In this document: in pieces, positions 36,231-45,061 of the stretch
Layout: each line of letters starts with the position of its first letter
How positions within the stretch are numbered: the stretch's first letter is position 1
Assembly (NCBI GenBank): GCA_964505215.1
Contig: CAZDGU010000005.1
Location: forward strand, 1-64,000
Direction: 5' to 3'
Source: Gracilimonas sp964505215
GTDB taxonomy: Bacteria; Bacteroidota; Rhodothermia; Balneolales; Balneolaceae
DNA length: 64,000 nt
Position numbers and translations under genes: made by a program
The notes under the pieces: model-generated
Told to the model about the DNA's origin: nothing
Database searches by the model: none
The model's input: only the letters and a program-made list of their open reading frames with translations

Positions 36231-37187
36231 ATGAAAGTAACAGTAGTAGGAGCAGGAGGAAACGTAGGTTCTACCGTAGCACACGCCGTAGCACAACGCG
36301 ATTTTGCTAAAGAGGTTATAGCCGTAGATTTAGAACGCAAAGATGGAGATAAAACTTTTTACCCTTCCAAAGGTCGCGCTTTAGACCAATGGGAATCTTC
36401 ACCGATCGACCTTTTTGATACGCGTATTAAAGGAACCGTTGATTATGCCGACACCGCCAATTCGGACGTTTGTGTAATTACGGCAGGCGTTCCGCGCCGC
36501 CCGGGAATGAGCCGTGATGACTTGCTCGAAACCAACGCAAATATTGTAAAAAGCGTTACCGAGCAGCTGGTTAAGCACTCTCCCGATACCATTATTATTG
36601 TTGTTTCTAATCCTTTAGACGTGATGGTTCAGGTGGCTAAAGACGCCAGCGGACTTCCTCACGAAAAAGTGATGGGCATGGCCGGCATTTTGGATACGGC
36701 TCGCTTCCGCGCATTTATTGCAGAGGAATTGAACGTTTCTCCCAAAGATATTCAGGCACTGCTGATGGGCGGCCACGGCGATACTATGGTTCCGCTTCCG
36801 CGATTTACTACGCTAAGCGGAATGCCTATCACGCACTTTATTAAGGAAGACCGCCTTAACGAAATTGTGGAGCGCGCCAAAAAAGGCGGCGGTGAAATTG
36901 TTGGCCTGATGGGAACATCAGCCTGGTATGCACCCGGAGCCGCAGCCGCACAAATGGTGGAAGCTATCCTGCTTGATCAAAACCGAATTTTCCCGGTTTG
37001 TGCTCATATAGACGGTCAGTACGGAATTGATGACCTTTACATCGGCGTTCCTGTTAAGTTAGGGACCGGCGGAATCAAGGAAGTAATTGAGGTTGATTTA
37101 AACCCGGAAGAACAAGAACTTATGAATGAATCAGCTAAAGCCGTTCGCGGTACTTTAGATGACTTCAAAAAACTAATGAACAAGTAA
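36231..37187 (+). CDS. mdh: Malate dehydrogenase
   Basis: A 318-residue NAD-dependent dehydrogenase of the LDH-like MDH group, interconverting malate and oxaloacetate. The Rossmann start GAGGNVG lies at residues 7-13. The substrate loop has an arginine pair in VPRRPGMSRDDLL, where LDH would have glutamine. The catalytic histidine is in MGGHGDTMVP. Length is normal. It has its own candidate promoter and a strong terminator, so it is monocistronic. Confidence 0.96.
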   Translation: MKVTVVGAGGNVGSTVAHAVAQRDFAKEVIAVDLERKDGDKTFYPSKGRALDQWESSPIDLFDTRIKGTVDYADTANSDVCVITAGVPRRPGMSRDDLLETNANIVKSVTEQLVKHSPDTIIIVVSNPLDVMVQVAKDASGLPHEKVMGMAGILDTARFRAFIAEELNVSPKDIQALLMGGHGDTMVPLPRFTTLSGMPITHFIKEDRLNEIVERAKKGGGEIVGLMGTSAWYAPGAAAAQMVEAILLDQNRIFPVCAHIDGQYGIDDLYIGVPVKLGTGGIKEVIEVDLNPEEQELMNESAKAVRGTLDDFKKLMNK

Positions 37188-37226
37188 ACTTAAATCGAGG
37201 ACTAAGGTCTTCACTACTTGCATTAA

Positions 37227-37262
37227 TCCCTCACACGGCTTTTCGTGTGAGGGATTTTTTTT
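37227..37262 (+). terminator. Rho-independent terminator of mdh
   Basis: CCCTCACACG and CGTGTGAGGG form a 10-bp perfect stem with a six-base loop, followed by a run of T. It lies 40 bases after the mdh stop and would also shield the oppositely transcribed toxin-antitoxin pair. Confidence 0.9.
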
Positions 37263-37373
37263 GGGAATATTATTTAGTTAGGCTTTAGGTGAGCGAATGA
37301 GCCAAAATAGCACTTATCAGTGAGGTATTACCAGAGTAAGGAAATAACAGTATTCAAAAACATAATGCATCAC

Positions 37374-38171
37374 TTATACATTTCTAATTACTACATTACA
37401 AACTAACTGATATGCCTCTTCCTGATCGTACTCAATTTCAGGTCGTAATAAAGCCATAATATCTCCGCTAAACTCATCATCCTGCATCTTCTCTTGCAGG
37501 TTAAGCTCAAATTCTCGAGCGGTAGGTGCTTTATTTTCTTCTTCCTGCATGTATGCATGAAAACACTCGATAATCTTATCAATATCCAAATCAAGGTTTT
37601 CCAAAGCATAGTGAAGGTCGAATAAATCCCGCCCTTTCTTTCGCTGATACAATGCTCTGAGTTTGGTACCTAATAGTTCTTCCGGCTGGTACGTCGTTAC
37701 TTCCGCACTTCCCTGATACCAAGGATTATCCACGGAAAAGGTTTCATTCTGTAATCCCAACACATTGAAGTGCTCCCGTGTATTGACTTCAATTTTTACA
37801 CGCATGCTTGGTGGAGGAGGTATTTCAGCTTCAAAATCATATAAAGCCTTCCAATTGTGTTCCTTCTGAACTATTTTTCTATCGTCTATAGATGAAAGAA
37901 ACTGAAGCTGTGTTCCAATAGCTTGCAATATCGGTTTTATGTTTCCAGACTTTACCTGTACCAAGTCAATATCTTCAGAATATCTCGCCTGAGGATTCAG
38001 GTAGAGTTTATGCAATGCCGTTCCACCTCGGAATGCGAGATTTTTCTTCAAAAAATCATTGGAAAATATCTCTACAACGGCTCTGGAAATAACCAAATCC
38101 TGTTCAACCTGTGAAGATTCAGTCCAGGGAGCTTTGGCTCGCCATGCATCTATATAAGCTTTTGGAATCAT
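37374..38171 (-). CDS. AbiEii-family nucleotidyltransferase toxin
   Basis: A 265-residue member of the AbiEii/AbiGii toxin family, DUF1814-like, with the nucleotidyltransferase motif GGTAL at 49-53 and the metal-binding SEDIDL at 65-70. In type IV toxin-antitoxin systems this protein is a bacteriostatic nucleotidyltransferase that blocks growth during phage infection. The start overlaps the antitoxin stop by 4 bases, giving the classic antitoxin-toxin order. The pair lies between mdh and an alanine symporter gene. Confidence 0.9.
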   Translation of the reverse strand: MIPKAYIDAWRAKAPWTESSQVEQDLVISRAVVEIFSNDFLKKNLAFRGGTALHKLYLNPQARYSEDIDLVQVKSGNIKPILQAIGTQLQFLSSIDDRKIVQKEHNWKALYDFEAEIPPPPSMRVKIEVNTREHFNVLGLQNETFSVDNPWYQGSAEVTTYQPEELLGTKLRALYQRKKGRDLFDLHYALENLDLDIDKIIECFHAYMQEEENKAPTAREFELNLQEKMQDDEFSGDIMALLRPEIEYDQEEAYQLVCNVVIRNV

Positions 38172-38980
38172 AGCTCATCAGCCTCAACTTCCATATTCGG
38201 GATGATTTTCCACCGGTTTGGTGTTTTTTGGTTTTCACTTTCTTTTTTGGGATCCAACTGAGTCGGATAATACTTTCGATTATTCAAGGAGGCATGCAAA
38301 GCATCTGCCAATTCAATTTTATGAAGAACTTCCTCCAGCAGGAATCCCAAGCGTTGAAGAGTTGTGGTTTGAGAGAATTTAGTTGCAGCTTTAGCAAGCT
38401 TATCCGGTTTCAATTCAAAAATTAATTCAGCCAGAACCGTAGCAGCCCGGTTTATGCCACCGATACGATCTGAGTAAAAGACCAAATCGAGAGCCGTCAA
38501 TGCCGGACCAGAAATATTGATATACCCTGCATCTGTTTTGTACTGAGCTATAAAATCAGTATCCCACTCTTTTTTCAGGCAAAAAACTATGGATTGCTGC
38601 CTGTTTTTGATGGGTCTTAAATAAGGGGGGGCGGAAACAATAAATTGTGTTTGTGGCTGCTGATGTGCCGCACCGTGGTACATTGCTGCGGTTAGGAGGC
38701 CCACATAATAATCGCGTTCCAGGAATTTCATCAGATCATCAATGAAATAGCCTAATGGAAGAGTTTGGCGGGATGCATATTCCGGTGGGATGATTAGGTA
38801 GAATTCATTTCGCAGTCTCGCCACTCGGTCTTTTTGTAACAACCGCTGCATTGTTTTTTTAAACGCATTATCAGTGAGACGGAATCTTCCAATTACTTCA
38901 TTAGAAGTAAAGGTAAACCTGCCCTGGCTTCTCATTTCGTCCAGATAGTCGTCAAGATATTTGTATTGCGTATCACTCAT
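38168..38980 (-). CDS. AbiEi-family antitoxin, transcriptional autoregulator
   Basis: About 270 residues. The N-terminal third is a winged-helix-like domain (FTSNEVIGRF ... RLLQKDRVARL), followed by the C-terminal domain of AbiEi-type antitoxins, with TALDLVFYSDRIGG as a recognisable block. AbiEi neutralises the nucleotidyltransferase toxin and represses the operon (family knowledge). The ATG at 38980 is chosen over an upstream in-frame TTG at 39001, because the ATG lies just beyond the inverted repeat that is probably its operator. Confidence 0.87.
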   Translation of the reverse strand: MSDTQYKYLDDYLDEMRSQGRFTFTSNEVIGRFRLTDNAFKKTMQRLLQKDRVARLRNEFYLIIPPEYASRQTLPLGYFIDDLMKFLERDYYVGLLTAAMYHGAAHQQPQTQFIVSAPPYLRPIKNRQQSIVFCLKKEWDTDFIAQYKTDAGYINISGPALTALDLVFYSDRIGGINRAATVLAELIFELKPDKLAKAATKFSQTTTLQRLGFLLEEVLHKIELADALHASLNNRKYYPTQLDPKKESENQKTPNRWKIIPNMEVEADEL

Positions 38981-38983
38981 GGA

Positions 38984-39042
38984 TTTAGTTCTTAACTGCA
39001 AAAAGGGTTGAAATCCCGCCCGTTCTGCAGTTAAGAACTAAA
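38984..39042 (-). promoter_or_regulatory. 17-bp inverted-repeat operator of the abiE operon
   Basis: Two perfect 17-base arms, TTTAGTTCTTAACTGCA at 38984-39000 and its complement at 39026-39042, are separated by 25 bases. The inner arm ends 3 bases before the antitoxin ATG. Each arm itself holds an AGTT-N3-AACT dyad. AbiEi antitoxins are known to bind paired inverted repeats and repress, so this fits an autoregulatory operator. Confidence 0.75.
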
Positions 39043-39213
39043 AAATCCCGATTAAAAACAAGCACACAGCTACTTGCTAATCTTTTCTTGTTGATTAAAA
39101 GTGCACTGGATCAGAGAATTATACTTTCTTCCCGCACGCCCGATAGGTTTCTCAATAAACCTCCTATCGGGTCAATCAAACTATAGTATTATATCTTTAT
39201 AAACGCGCTTTTT

Positions 39214-40563
39214 TTACTTATCCAAATACTCTTTAAACTCGCCGGCTCGCAGGCGTTTAAAGTAGTCTTTGGAGGCGGCTCGTACTTTGGGGGAAAGCAG
39301 CAGGGCTGAAATCATGGTTGGTACGGCCATGAGCGCAAACATTCCATCGATGAGGTTGATGACCGCATCTAAGGAAGCAATGGCTCCAAAAATAATGGAG
39401 AATACGTAGAAGTAGTTGTAATAGTGCTGCTTGTCGGCGCCGAGCATAAAGCCTAAGCATTTTGAGCCGTAGTATGAGTAGGAAAGCATTGAGCTGACGC
39501 TAAAGGTAAGCACGCTAATCAGCAGTAAATACGTTCCGTAAGTTGGCAGTGCTTCGTTGAAGGCATTTAGAGTAAGCGTTACTCCGTTGGCTTCGGTAGA
39601 TTGCCACACGCCGGTTACTAAAATGGCGAGAGCGGTCATGGTACAAACAATCAGCGTGTCGATGGCAGGTTCCATCATAGCCACAAGTCCTTCGCGAACC
39701 GGTTCTTTGGTTTTGGATGCACCGTGCGCTAACGACTCGGTACCGATTCCGGCCTCATTCGAAAATGCCGCGCGCTGCACTCCAATAATAATCAGCTGTC
39801 CCACAGCTCCACCCATTACGGCTTTTCCGGTGAAGGCATCGGTTACAATCAGCTTTAAATAATAAGGAACGTCGCCAATATGCACGGCCAGAATAAACAG
39901 TACCGACAGGAAGTATATCACTACCATAGAGGGAACCAGCTTGGAAGCTACTTTCCCAATTTTCGTTATCCCCCCAAAAATAACCAGCGATACCAGCCCA
40001 ACCAACGCAATTCCGGTAATCAGGTTTCCGGTAAACGCGGCATCGGCTTCAACCCAACCGTTGGGGATATAAATAAAGTCTCGTAAAATTTGAACCAGCT
40101 GATTGGTTTGAAAAATAGGCAACGGACCGAATAAACCGGCAAATGCAAAAAGATAAGCCAGCGGCATCCATTTGCTGCTCAATCCTTCGCGAATCACGTA
40201 CATGGGGCCACCCTGCAGCTTTCCCTCAGAATCTTCTCCGCGATACATAATAGACAGCGTACAGGTGAAAAACTTAGTGGCCATTCCCACAATGGCGCTC
40301 ATCCACATCCAGAATAAGGCGCCGGGACCTCCCATAAAAATAGCCACGGCAACTCCACTGATATTTCCCATGCCCACGGTAGAAGCCAGCGCGGTAGAAA
40401 GGGCCTCAAAGTGGTTAATATCACCGGGATCGTCCGGATTGTCATATTTTCCGCGTATTAAATCAACGGCGTGAAAGAAAAAACGAAAGGGTGTGAAGCC
40501 GGATGAAAGCAGAAAGTAAAGTCCGCCTCCCACCAATAAAATAACAAGTGGATACCCCCACAT
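39214..40563 (-). CDS. Sodium:alanine symporter, AGCS family
   Basis: A 449-residue transporter with about ten hydrophobic helices. AGCS landmarks are the N-terminal GFTPFRFFFHAV, the ALASTVGMGNISGVA block, GGPGALFWMW, and ALQ-type GGPMYVIREGL. It imports alanine or glycine with sodium. The ATG at 40563 starts at the first transmembrane helix, later than usual. In-frame codons upstream (from a CTG at 40605) would add about 14 residues resembling the normal N-terminus. Confidence 0.92.
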   Translation of the reverse strand: MWGYPLVILLVGGGLYFLLSSGFTPFRFFFHAVDLIRGKYDNPDDPGDINHFEALSTALASTVGMGNISGVAVAIFMGGPGALFWMWMSAIVGMATKFFTCTLSIMYRGEDSEGKLQGGPMYVIREGLSSKWMPLAYLFAFAGLFGPLPIFQTNQLVQILRDFIYIPNGWVEADAAFTGNLITGIALVGLVSLVIFGGITKIGKVASKLVPSMVVIYFLSVLFILAVHIGDVPYYLKLIVTDAFTGKAVMGGAVGQLIIIGVQRAAFSNEAGIGTESLAHGASKTKEPVREGLVAMMEPAIDTLIVCTMTALAILVTGVWQSTEANGVTLTLNAFNEALPTYGTYLLLISVLTFSVSSMLSYSYYGSKCLGFMLGADKQHYYNYFYVFSIIFGAIASLDAVINLIDGMFALMAVPTMISALLLSPKVRAASKDYFKRLRAGEFKEYLDK

Positions 40564-40763
40564 GAAGGATGAGAATTCAGCTAATAAATTTTCAAGAAGT
40601 TTCAGTGTACTGTCCGTTTAATTTATATTAAGGGCTGAAACTAACTATCGGACGGCTCATTGTCTAATATGGAGTTAAAAAATTTGTAACCAATCTTGAA
40701 ATAGTTACTTCACGCCTTCAATTGTATATCTGCCATAACTCAAAACGGTGGCAGACGGTGTTT

Positions 40764-41561
40764 CTACGTTACTTTTTGGTTTTTCATGATCCGGTTTAGC
40801 AGCGTGGGAGAAAGTCGCTGCAACCAAAGTGCCAATCCTTCCCTGAATCCGGTTACGTAAATTTCTTCTTTACGGGCTTTAATTTTGGGCATCACTTTAG
40901 CCACCATTTCATCGGCCGACATCGCATCGGAGTGTGCATCTCCCATTTTGTTGAACTTGGAGCCGTCGCCTTTGAGCGCATTTTTACTGATGTTGGTTTT
41001 TATGAAGCCCGGACAAAGTAGCGTAACTGCCACATTGTGCTCGTACATTTCCTGCCTCAGCGAGCTGAAAAAACCCTGCACGGCGTGTTTGCTGCCTGCA
41101 TAACCGGAACGGAGCTTTGTACCTACCTTACCGGCCACGCTGCTGGTAACAATAATGTGGCCTGTTTTTCGCTCCACCATATGCGGCAGCACCTGCTTGG
41201 TTAAGCCGATGGCGCCAAAGTAGTTGATTTCCATAAGCCGGCGAAAGGTGCTCATTTCCGATTCCATCACGGTAGCACGCTGGCTGATTCCGCCATTGTT
41301 CATCAGCACATCAATTTGACCAAAAGCTTGAAGTGCTTCTTCTGCTTTTTTTGCGAAAGAGTCTCCATCTGTTAAATCCAGCGGAAGAACGGCAATACGG
41401 GCGGCATCATCCCCGAGACTTTCTTTCACCTCGTTAAGCGCTTCTTCCCGGCGGGATGATAAAATCAGGTTTGCCCCTTCATTATAAAACGCTTGTGCAA
41501 AAGCTTCTCCAATTCCTGATGAGGCTCCGGTAATCCAAATGGTTTTTCCTTGGTAATTCAT
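40764..41561 (-). CDS. Short-chain dehydrogenase/reductase
   Basis: A 265-residue classical SDR. It has the NAD(P)-binding TGASSGIG motif (residues 11-18), NNGG in the central sheet, the catalytic serine in VTSSVAG, and the YAGSK active-site Tyr-Lys at about 154-158. A C-terminal hydrophobic stretch recalls the DHRS7-like group. The substrate is unknown. It is transcribed toward the symporter gene, with a 200-base gap, and away from the two-component pair. Confidence 0.9.
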   Translation of the reverse strand: MNYQGKTIWITGASSGIGEAFAQAFYNEGANLILSSRREEALNEVKESLGDDAARIAVLPLDLTDGDSFAKKAEEALQAFGQIDVLMNNGGISQRATVMESEMSTFRRLMEINYFGAIGLTKQVLPHMVERKTGHIIVTSSVAGKVGTKLRSGYAGSKHAVQGFFSSLRQEMYEHNVAVTLLCPGFIKTNISKNALKGDGSKFNKMGDAHSDAMSADEMVAKVMPKIKARKEEIYVTGFREGLALWLQRLSPTLLNRIMKNQKVT

Positions 41562-41715
41562 GTGTAAATTCAGATTTTAAGGTCGCAATTTTAAAGTTTT
41601 GTATAATGCCTCATAAGGTACGATTTTAAAGATTATCTTAACATTATTACCTTTAATGAAGCTTTGATAACCCAATAACTTTAGTGAGCCACCCAAATCA
41701 TACCAAAAAGTAACT

Positions 41716-42417
41716 ATGAGTAATAAACATACCCTTCTTTTAGTAGAAGATGAGCACGAATCGGGCGAAATGTTAGCCAATTTTCTGGAACTTAATAACT
41801 ACAACGTGCTTTGGGCTAAAGATGGAAAAAAGGCACTTCAGCTTATTGATGAAAATGCCAACGAGCTGCATTTAGCTATTTTAGATATCATGGTTCCTCA
41901 TCACGACGGAAAGGAAATTTGCAGCCACATTCGTAAGCACCCGGTGGTGTACGATATTCCGGTACTGTTTTTAACCGCACGCGACGAGGAAAAAGATGAA
42001 ATTGAAGGCTTAGAACTCGGTGCCGATGATTACATCAAAAAACCGGCCAGCCTTAATTTGGTAAAAGCCCACGTTGAAACTCAGCTTCGCCGGCGTTCTG
42101 CAGAAAAAGGAAACTGGATTCAGTATAGCAACGTGTATTTAGATCTGGATTCGTCAGAAATGTTCATAAATAATAAGCCGGTGGACCTTACGCATACCGA
42201 ATACACCATTGCGGAAATGATTTTCCAAAACCCCAAGCTGGTGTATAGCCGACAGCAGATTTTAGAGAAAATAAGTGATGAGGATAAGTATGTTTTTGAC
42301 CGAACGGTAGATGTACATGTGAAAAACCTGCGCCTTAAAATGGGAGACGAAGGCAAGCTTATTAAAACCTATCGCGGGGTTGGCTATGGGTTTAACAAAG
42401 AGTTTCTTTACGCATGA
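41716..42417 (+). CDS. OmpR-family response regulator
   Basis: A 233-residue two-component regulator. The receiver has phospho-acceptor D57 (LDIMVPHHDG), an acidic pair at 11-12 and K109. It is followed by a winged-helix DNA-binding domain (PVDLTHTEYTI ... VDVHVKNLRLKMG ... YRGVGYGF). It overlaps the partner kinase by 4 bases. No target sites are recognisable; the adjacent aquaporin is a neighbour only. Confidence 0.95.
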   Translation: MSNKHTLLLVEDEHESGEMLANFLELNNYNVLWAKDGKKALQLIDENANELHLAILDIMVPHHDGKEICSHIRKHPVVYDIPVLFLTARDEEKDEIEGLELGADDYIKKPASLNLVKAHVETQLRRRSAEKGNWIQYSNVYLDLDSSEMFINNKPVDLTHTEYTIAEMIFQNPKLVYSRQQILEKISDEDKYVFDRTVDVHVKNLRLKMGDEGKLIKTYRGVGYGFNKEFLYA

Positions 42418-43823
42418 ACATTCGCTCCAAATTAGCGTGGACCTACATTATTCTGCTTATTATTGGGGTGATTACCATCAGCGCGTACTCCATACTTACC
42501 ATTCGCAGTTTCTTGCTGGAAGAAGGAGTTGAGCAGTTTGAACGAGATGTGCTTTCTTTAGCGCTGGCGGCCGGAAGCTTTAGAAACAATGCCTTTTTTG
42601 ATGATAAAATTAAGCGCCACGCACAACTGGCTGAATATGAAGTAGCTGTTTATGACAAGGCCGGGCAGCGCTTTTTAACTTTCCCCGATTCTGCTTTCCA
42701 TACCGTAGATACTTATTTGGCTCCCGAATTAGTAGTAGAGTTAAACCTTAAAGACGGCCAACCCATTATTCGGGATGATGAAAACCCTAACAAACTGATT
42801 GCTTACATAGATTTAGGCATTTCTGATAATGAAGCGCAATATCTTAGAATCAGCCAGGACAAAAGCCAGTATTATGCGGCCGTAGCCAGTATTCGGCATA
42901 TTATTTATGCAGGTATGTTTTTCTCTATTGGCGCTGTAATTGTGGTAAGCATTCTGTTTGCCCGGTACATGGCGGCACCCATTCAGCAGCTTGATAATGC
43001 AGCTTTAGATATTGCAAAGGGAAATTTAAACCGAAAAATTAACCTCAACAGGAATGATGAATTTGGCACGCTCGCCAATTCCCTGAACCACATGGCCAGC
43101 ACGCTTCGCGCCGATAATGAGAAGCTGCAAAAGCTGAATGAAAAACAAAGCCAGTTTTTTGCTGATATTACGCACGAGGTGCGAAATCCCCTGCATACCA
43201 TTGCCGGAGCCTTGGAAATGCTGGAGCTGAAAGAGCTGCCCGCAGATAAAAAACAGCAGTATATGGTAATTGCGCAAAAGCAAATTAAACGCATTACAAG
43301 GCTTTTTGAGGATATCAAAACCCTGCAGCGGTATGATTTTGACGATAGCTTCCTAAACCGGCAGCCCATTGATCTGGATGAAATTATTCAAGAGATGTAC
43401 ACCGTATATAAGCCTATTGCGCAAAATAAAAACCTACTGTTTACTTCAAAAGCCGGCAATCAGGCCATTGCATACGCCGACCCGGACAAAATGGAGCAGG
43501 TGCTTGATAATCTCATTTCAAATGCCATTAAATATACGCCCGAAGGCTCCGTTGAAGTGGGCTACACGGTTAACAATGAAGAGGCTGAGATTTATGTTAA
43601 AGATTCCGGTCCGGGTATAAGTAAAGAGCATTTAACTCGCTTATTTGATCGGTTTTATCGTACTGATAAAGCCCGCACGCGCGACAAAGGCGGCACCGGT
43701 CTCGGGCTGGCGGTTGTAAAAGGCATATTAAGCGCGCATCAAAGCGACATACACGTGGAAAGTAAAGTGGGAGAAGGCAGCCGGTTTTACTTTACTCTTC
43801 CGCTGGCGAATGAAAATAGCTGA
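42414..43823 (+). CDS. Sensor histidine kinase
   Basis: A 469-residue membrane kinase. One transmembrane helix at about 9-28 and another at 165-184 bracket an extracytoplasmic domain of about 135 residues. A HAMP domain follows (about 182-234), then the phospho-acceptor H254 in DITHEVRNPL. The ATPase boxes are N (DNLISNAIKY), G1 (VKDSGPGIS), F (LFDRFYRT) and G2 (GGTGLGLAVVKG). It pairs with the response regulator. Its 3' end overlaps the aquaporin gene tail by 32 bases on the other strand. Confidence 0.95.
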   Translation: MNIRSKLAWTYIILLIIGVITISAYSILTIRSFLLEEGVEQFERDVLSLALAAGSFRNNAFFDDKIKRHAQLAEYEVAVYDKAGQRFLTFPDSAFHTVDTYLAPELVVELNLKDGQPIIRDDENPNKLIAYIDLGISDNEAQYLRISQDKSQYYAAVASIRHIIYAGMFFSIGAVIVVSILFARYMAAPIQQLDNAALDIAKGNLNRKINLNRNDEFGTLANSLNHMASTLRADNEKLQKLNEKQSQFFADITHEVRNPLHTIAGALEMLELKELPADKKQQYMVIAQKQIKRITRLFEDIKTLQRYDFDDSFLNRQPIDLDEIIQEMYTVYKPIAQNKNLLFTSKAGNQAIAYADPDKMEQVLDNLISNAIKYTPEGSVEVGYTVNNEEAEIYVKDSGPGISKEHLTRLFDRFYRTDKARTRDKGGTGLGLAVVKGILSAHQSDIHVESKVGEGSRFYFTLPLANENS

Positions 43824-44436
43824 TAGCCAGGGCGGCTAAGGCTCCGCCGGTTAAAGGTGCCAGCGTATAAAGCAGCGAATGCTTGATGGAGTAGCCACCC
43901 ATTATCAAATCAAATAAACCGGTTCCTATGGCTATAGCCGGATTCAGCACGCCGCCCGAAACGGGCTTGGTTACCATAATCACTCCTGCAAAAGTTAGCC
44001 CCACGGCTACGCCGCTCACGTGATTTCGGTGCGCCGATTGCTGCTGAGAAAGTGTCAGCATCACCATCACAAATAAAAAGGTAAACGCTACTTCTGCAAA
44101 CCCCTGCTGATATAAATTGGTGGTGGCCGGCGGTTCTAAATAAAAGACAGAAGAGGTTAAAAAGTACACCACGGCGGCAGCGGCGGTTCCTCCTATCAGT
44201 TGGCTGGCTACATGTGTGCAAAGCTCGCCAAAACTGAGCTTTTTTCTCAAGAAAAATGCAAGTGAAACTGCCGGATTGTAATGCGCACCCGAAACTTGCC
44301 AACCCATATAAACCAATGCCGTTAGTGTAAGGCCTATTGCTAACGCATCTCCTGTAAAGGTAAATACCAACACAAGAAAAAAGGCGCCTACGGCCTCCAT
44401 TACATAAGAGTGCATACCCAGTTTATTAGTCATCAA
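43792..44436 (-). CDS. Aquaporin (MIP family channel)
   Basis: A 214-residue channel with six hydrophobic helices and both half-helix motifs, NPA at 54-56 (HYNPAVSL) and at 165-167 (LNPAIAIG). The conserved Arg after the second NPA is replaced by an Ile/Ala context, so selectivity may be unusual. Water, glycerol or other small neutral solutes are possible. It is convergent with the histidine kinase gene, and the two 3' ends overlap by 32 bases. Confidence 0.9.
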   Translation of the reverse strand: MMTNKLGMHSYVMEAVGAFFLVLVFTFTGDALAIGLTLTALVYMGWQVSGAHYNPAVSLAFFLRKKLSFGELCTHVASQLIGGTAAAAVVYFLTSSVFYLEPPATTNLYQQGFAEVAFTFLFVMVMLTLSQQQSAHRNHVSGVAVGLTFAGVIMVTKPVSGGVLNPAIAIGTGLFDLIMGGYSIKHSLLYTLAPLTGGALAALAISYFHSPAEE

Positions 44437-44733
44437 TATCTTTTATGTCCTTCGGCCCCAAACTACTTGCCCCAAAAGGGAATAGCAAGAAACAACCACT
44501 GTATTTTTGTAAAAACTTTGTGCTCAAAAACAGTTATGAACATCCATTTAGTAAGACAATAATGTGCATTGCTAAATTGTTTACCCACGGCAGGTATTTT
44601 AATATCTTTTTGTGCGCACAATACTACGTTAAATGTGCAACTTTACTGTTGCATTTAAAATCCGGAAATCAACTTCACTAAGGAATTTAAAAAGGTTATT
44701 TTAACCCAATTAAAAAAACCAAATAAAAGTTAA

Positions 44734-45042
44734 ATGAAATTTTTCAACAAAATTAAAACCCACTGGGGCATCACCAGTAACTGGCAGGTCATTATCATTT
44801 TGATTGTGTTTGCCATCACCGGCTTTTCGGCACTTTATGCTCGCAGATTTTTATTTCCAATTTTAGGGATTGAAGAAACAGATCCTTTTTGGTTTAAAAC
44901 CGTGATTTGGCTGCTTACTATTTTCCCGCTCTATAATGTTTTTCTGATTACTTATGGTACTATTTTCGGTCAATTTGATTTTTTCTGGAACTTTCTGAAA
45001 AAAATGATGAGCCGGCTTATTCCGGGTAAATCAAGGTCGTAA
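44734..45042 (+). CDS. DUF6787-type small membrane protein
   Basis: A 102-residue protein with two hydrophobic segments (about 18-38 and 55-78). It follows the Bacteroidetes pattern HWGITSNWQ near the N-terminus and FGQFDFFW near the end, the signature of DUF6787, often mis-annotated as diacylglyceryl transferase. No function is known. It stands alone, downstream of a 300-base spacer. Confidence 0.8.
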   Translation: MKFFNKIKTHWGITSNWQVIIILIVFAITGFSALYARRFLFPILGIEETDPFWFKTVIWLLTIFPLYNVFLITYGTIFGQFDFFWNFLKKMMSRLIPGKSRS

Positions 45043-45061
45043 AAACATTTTTTAAACACGG

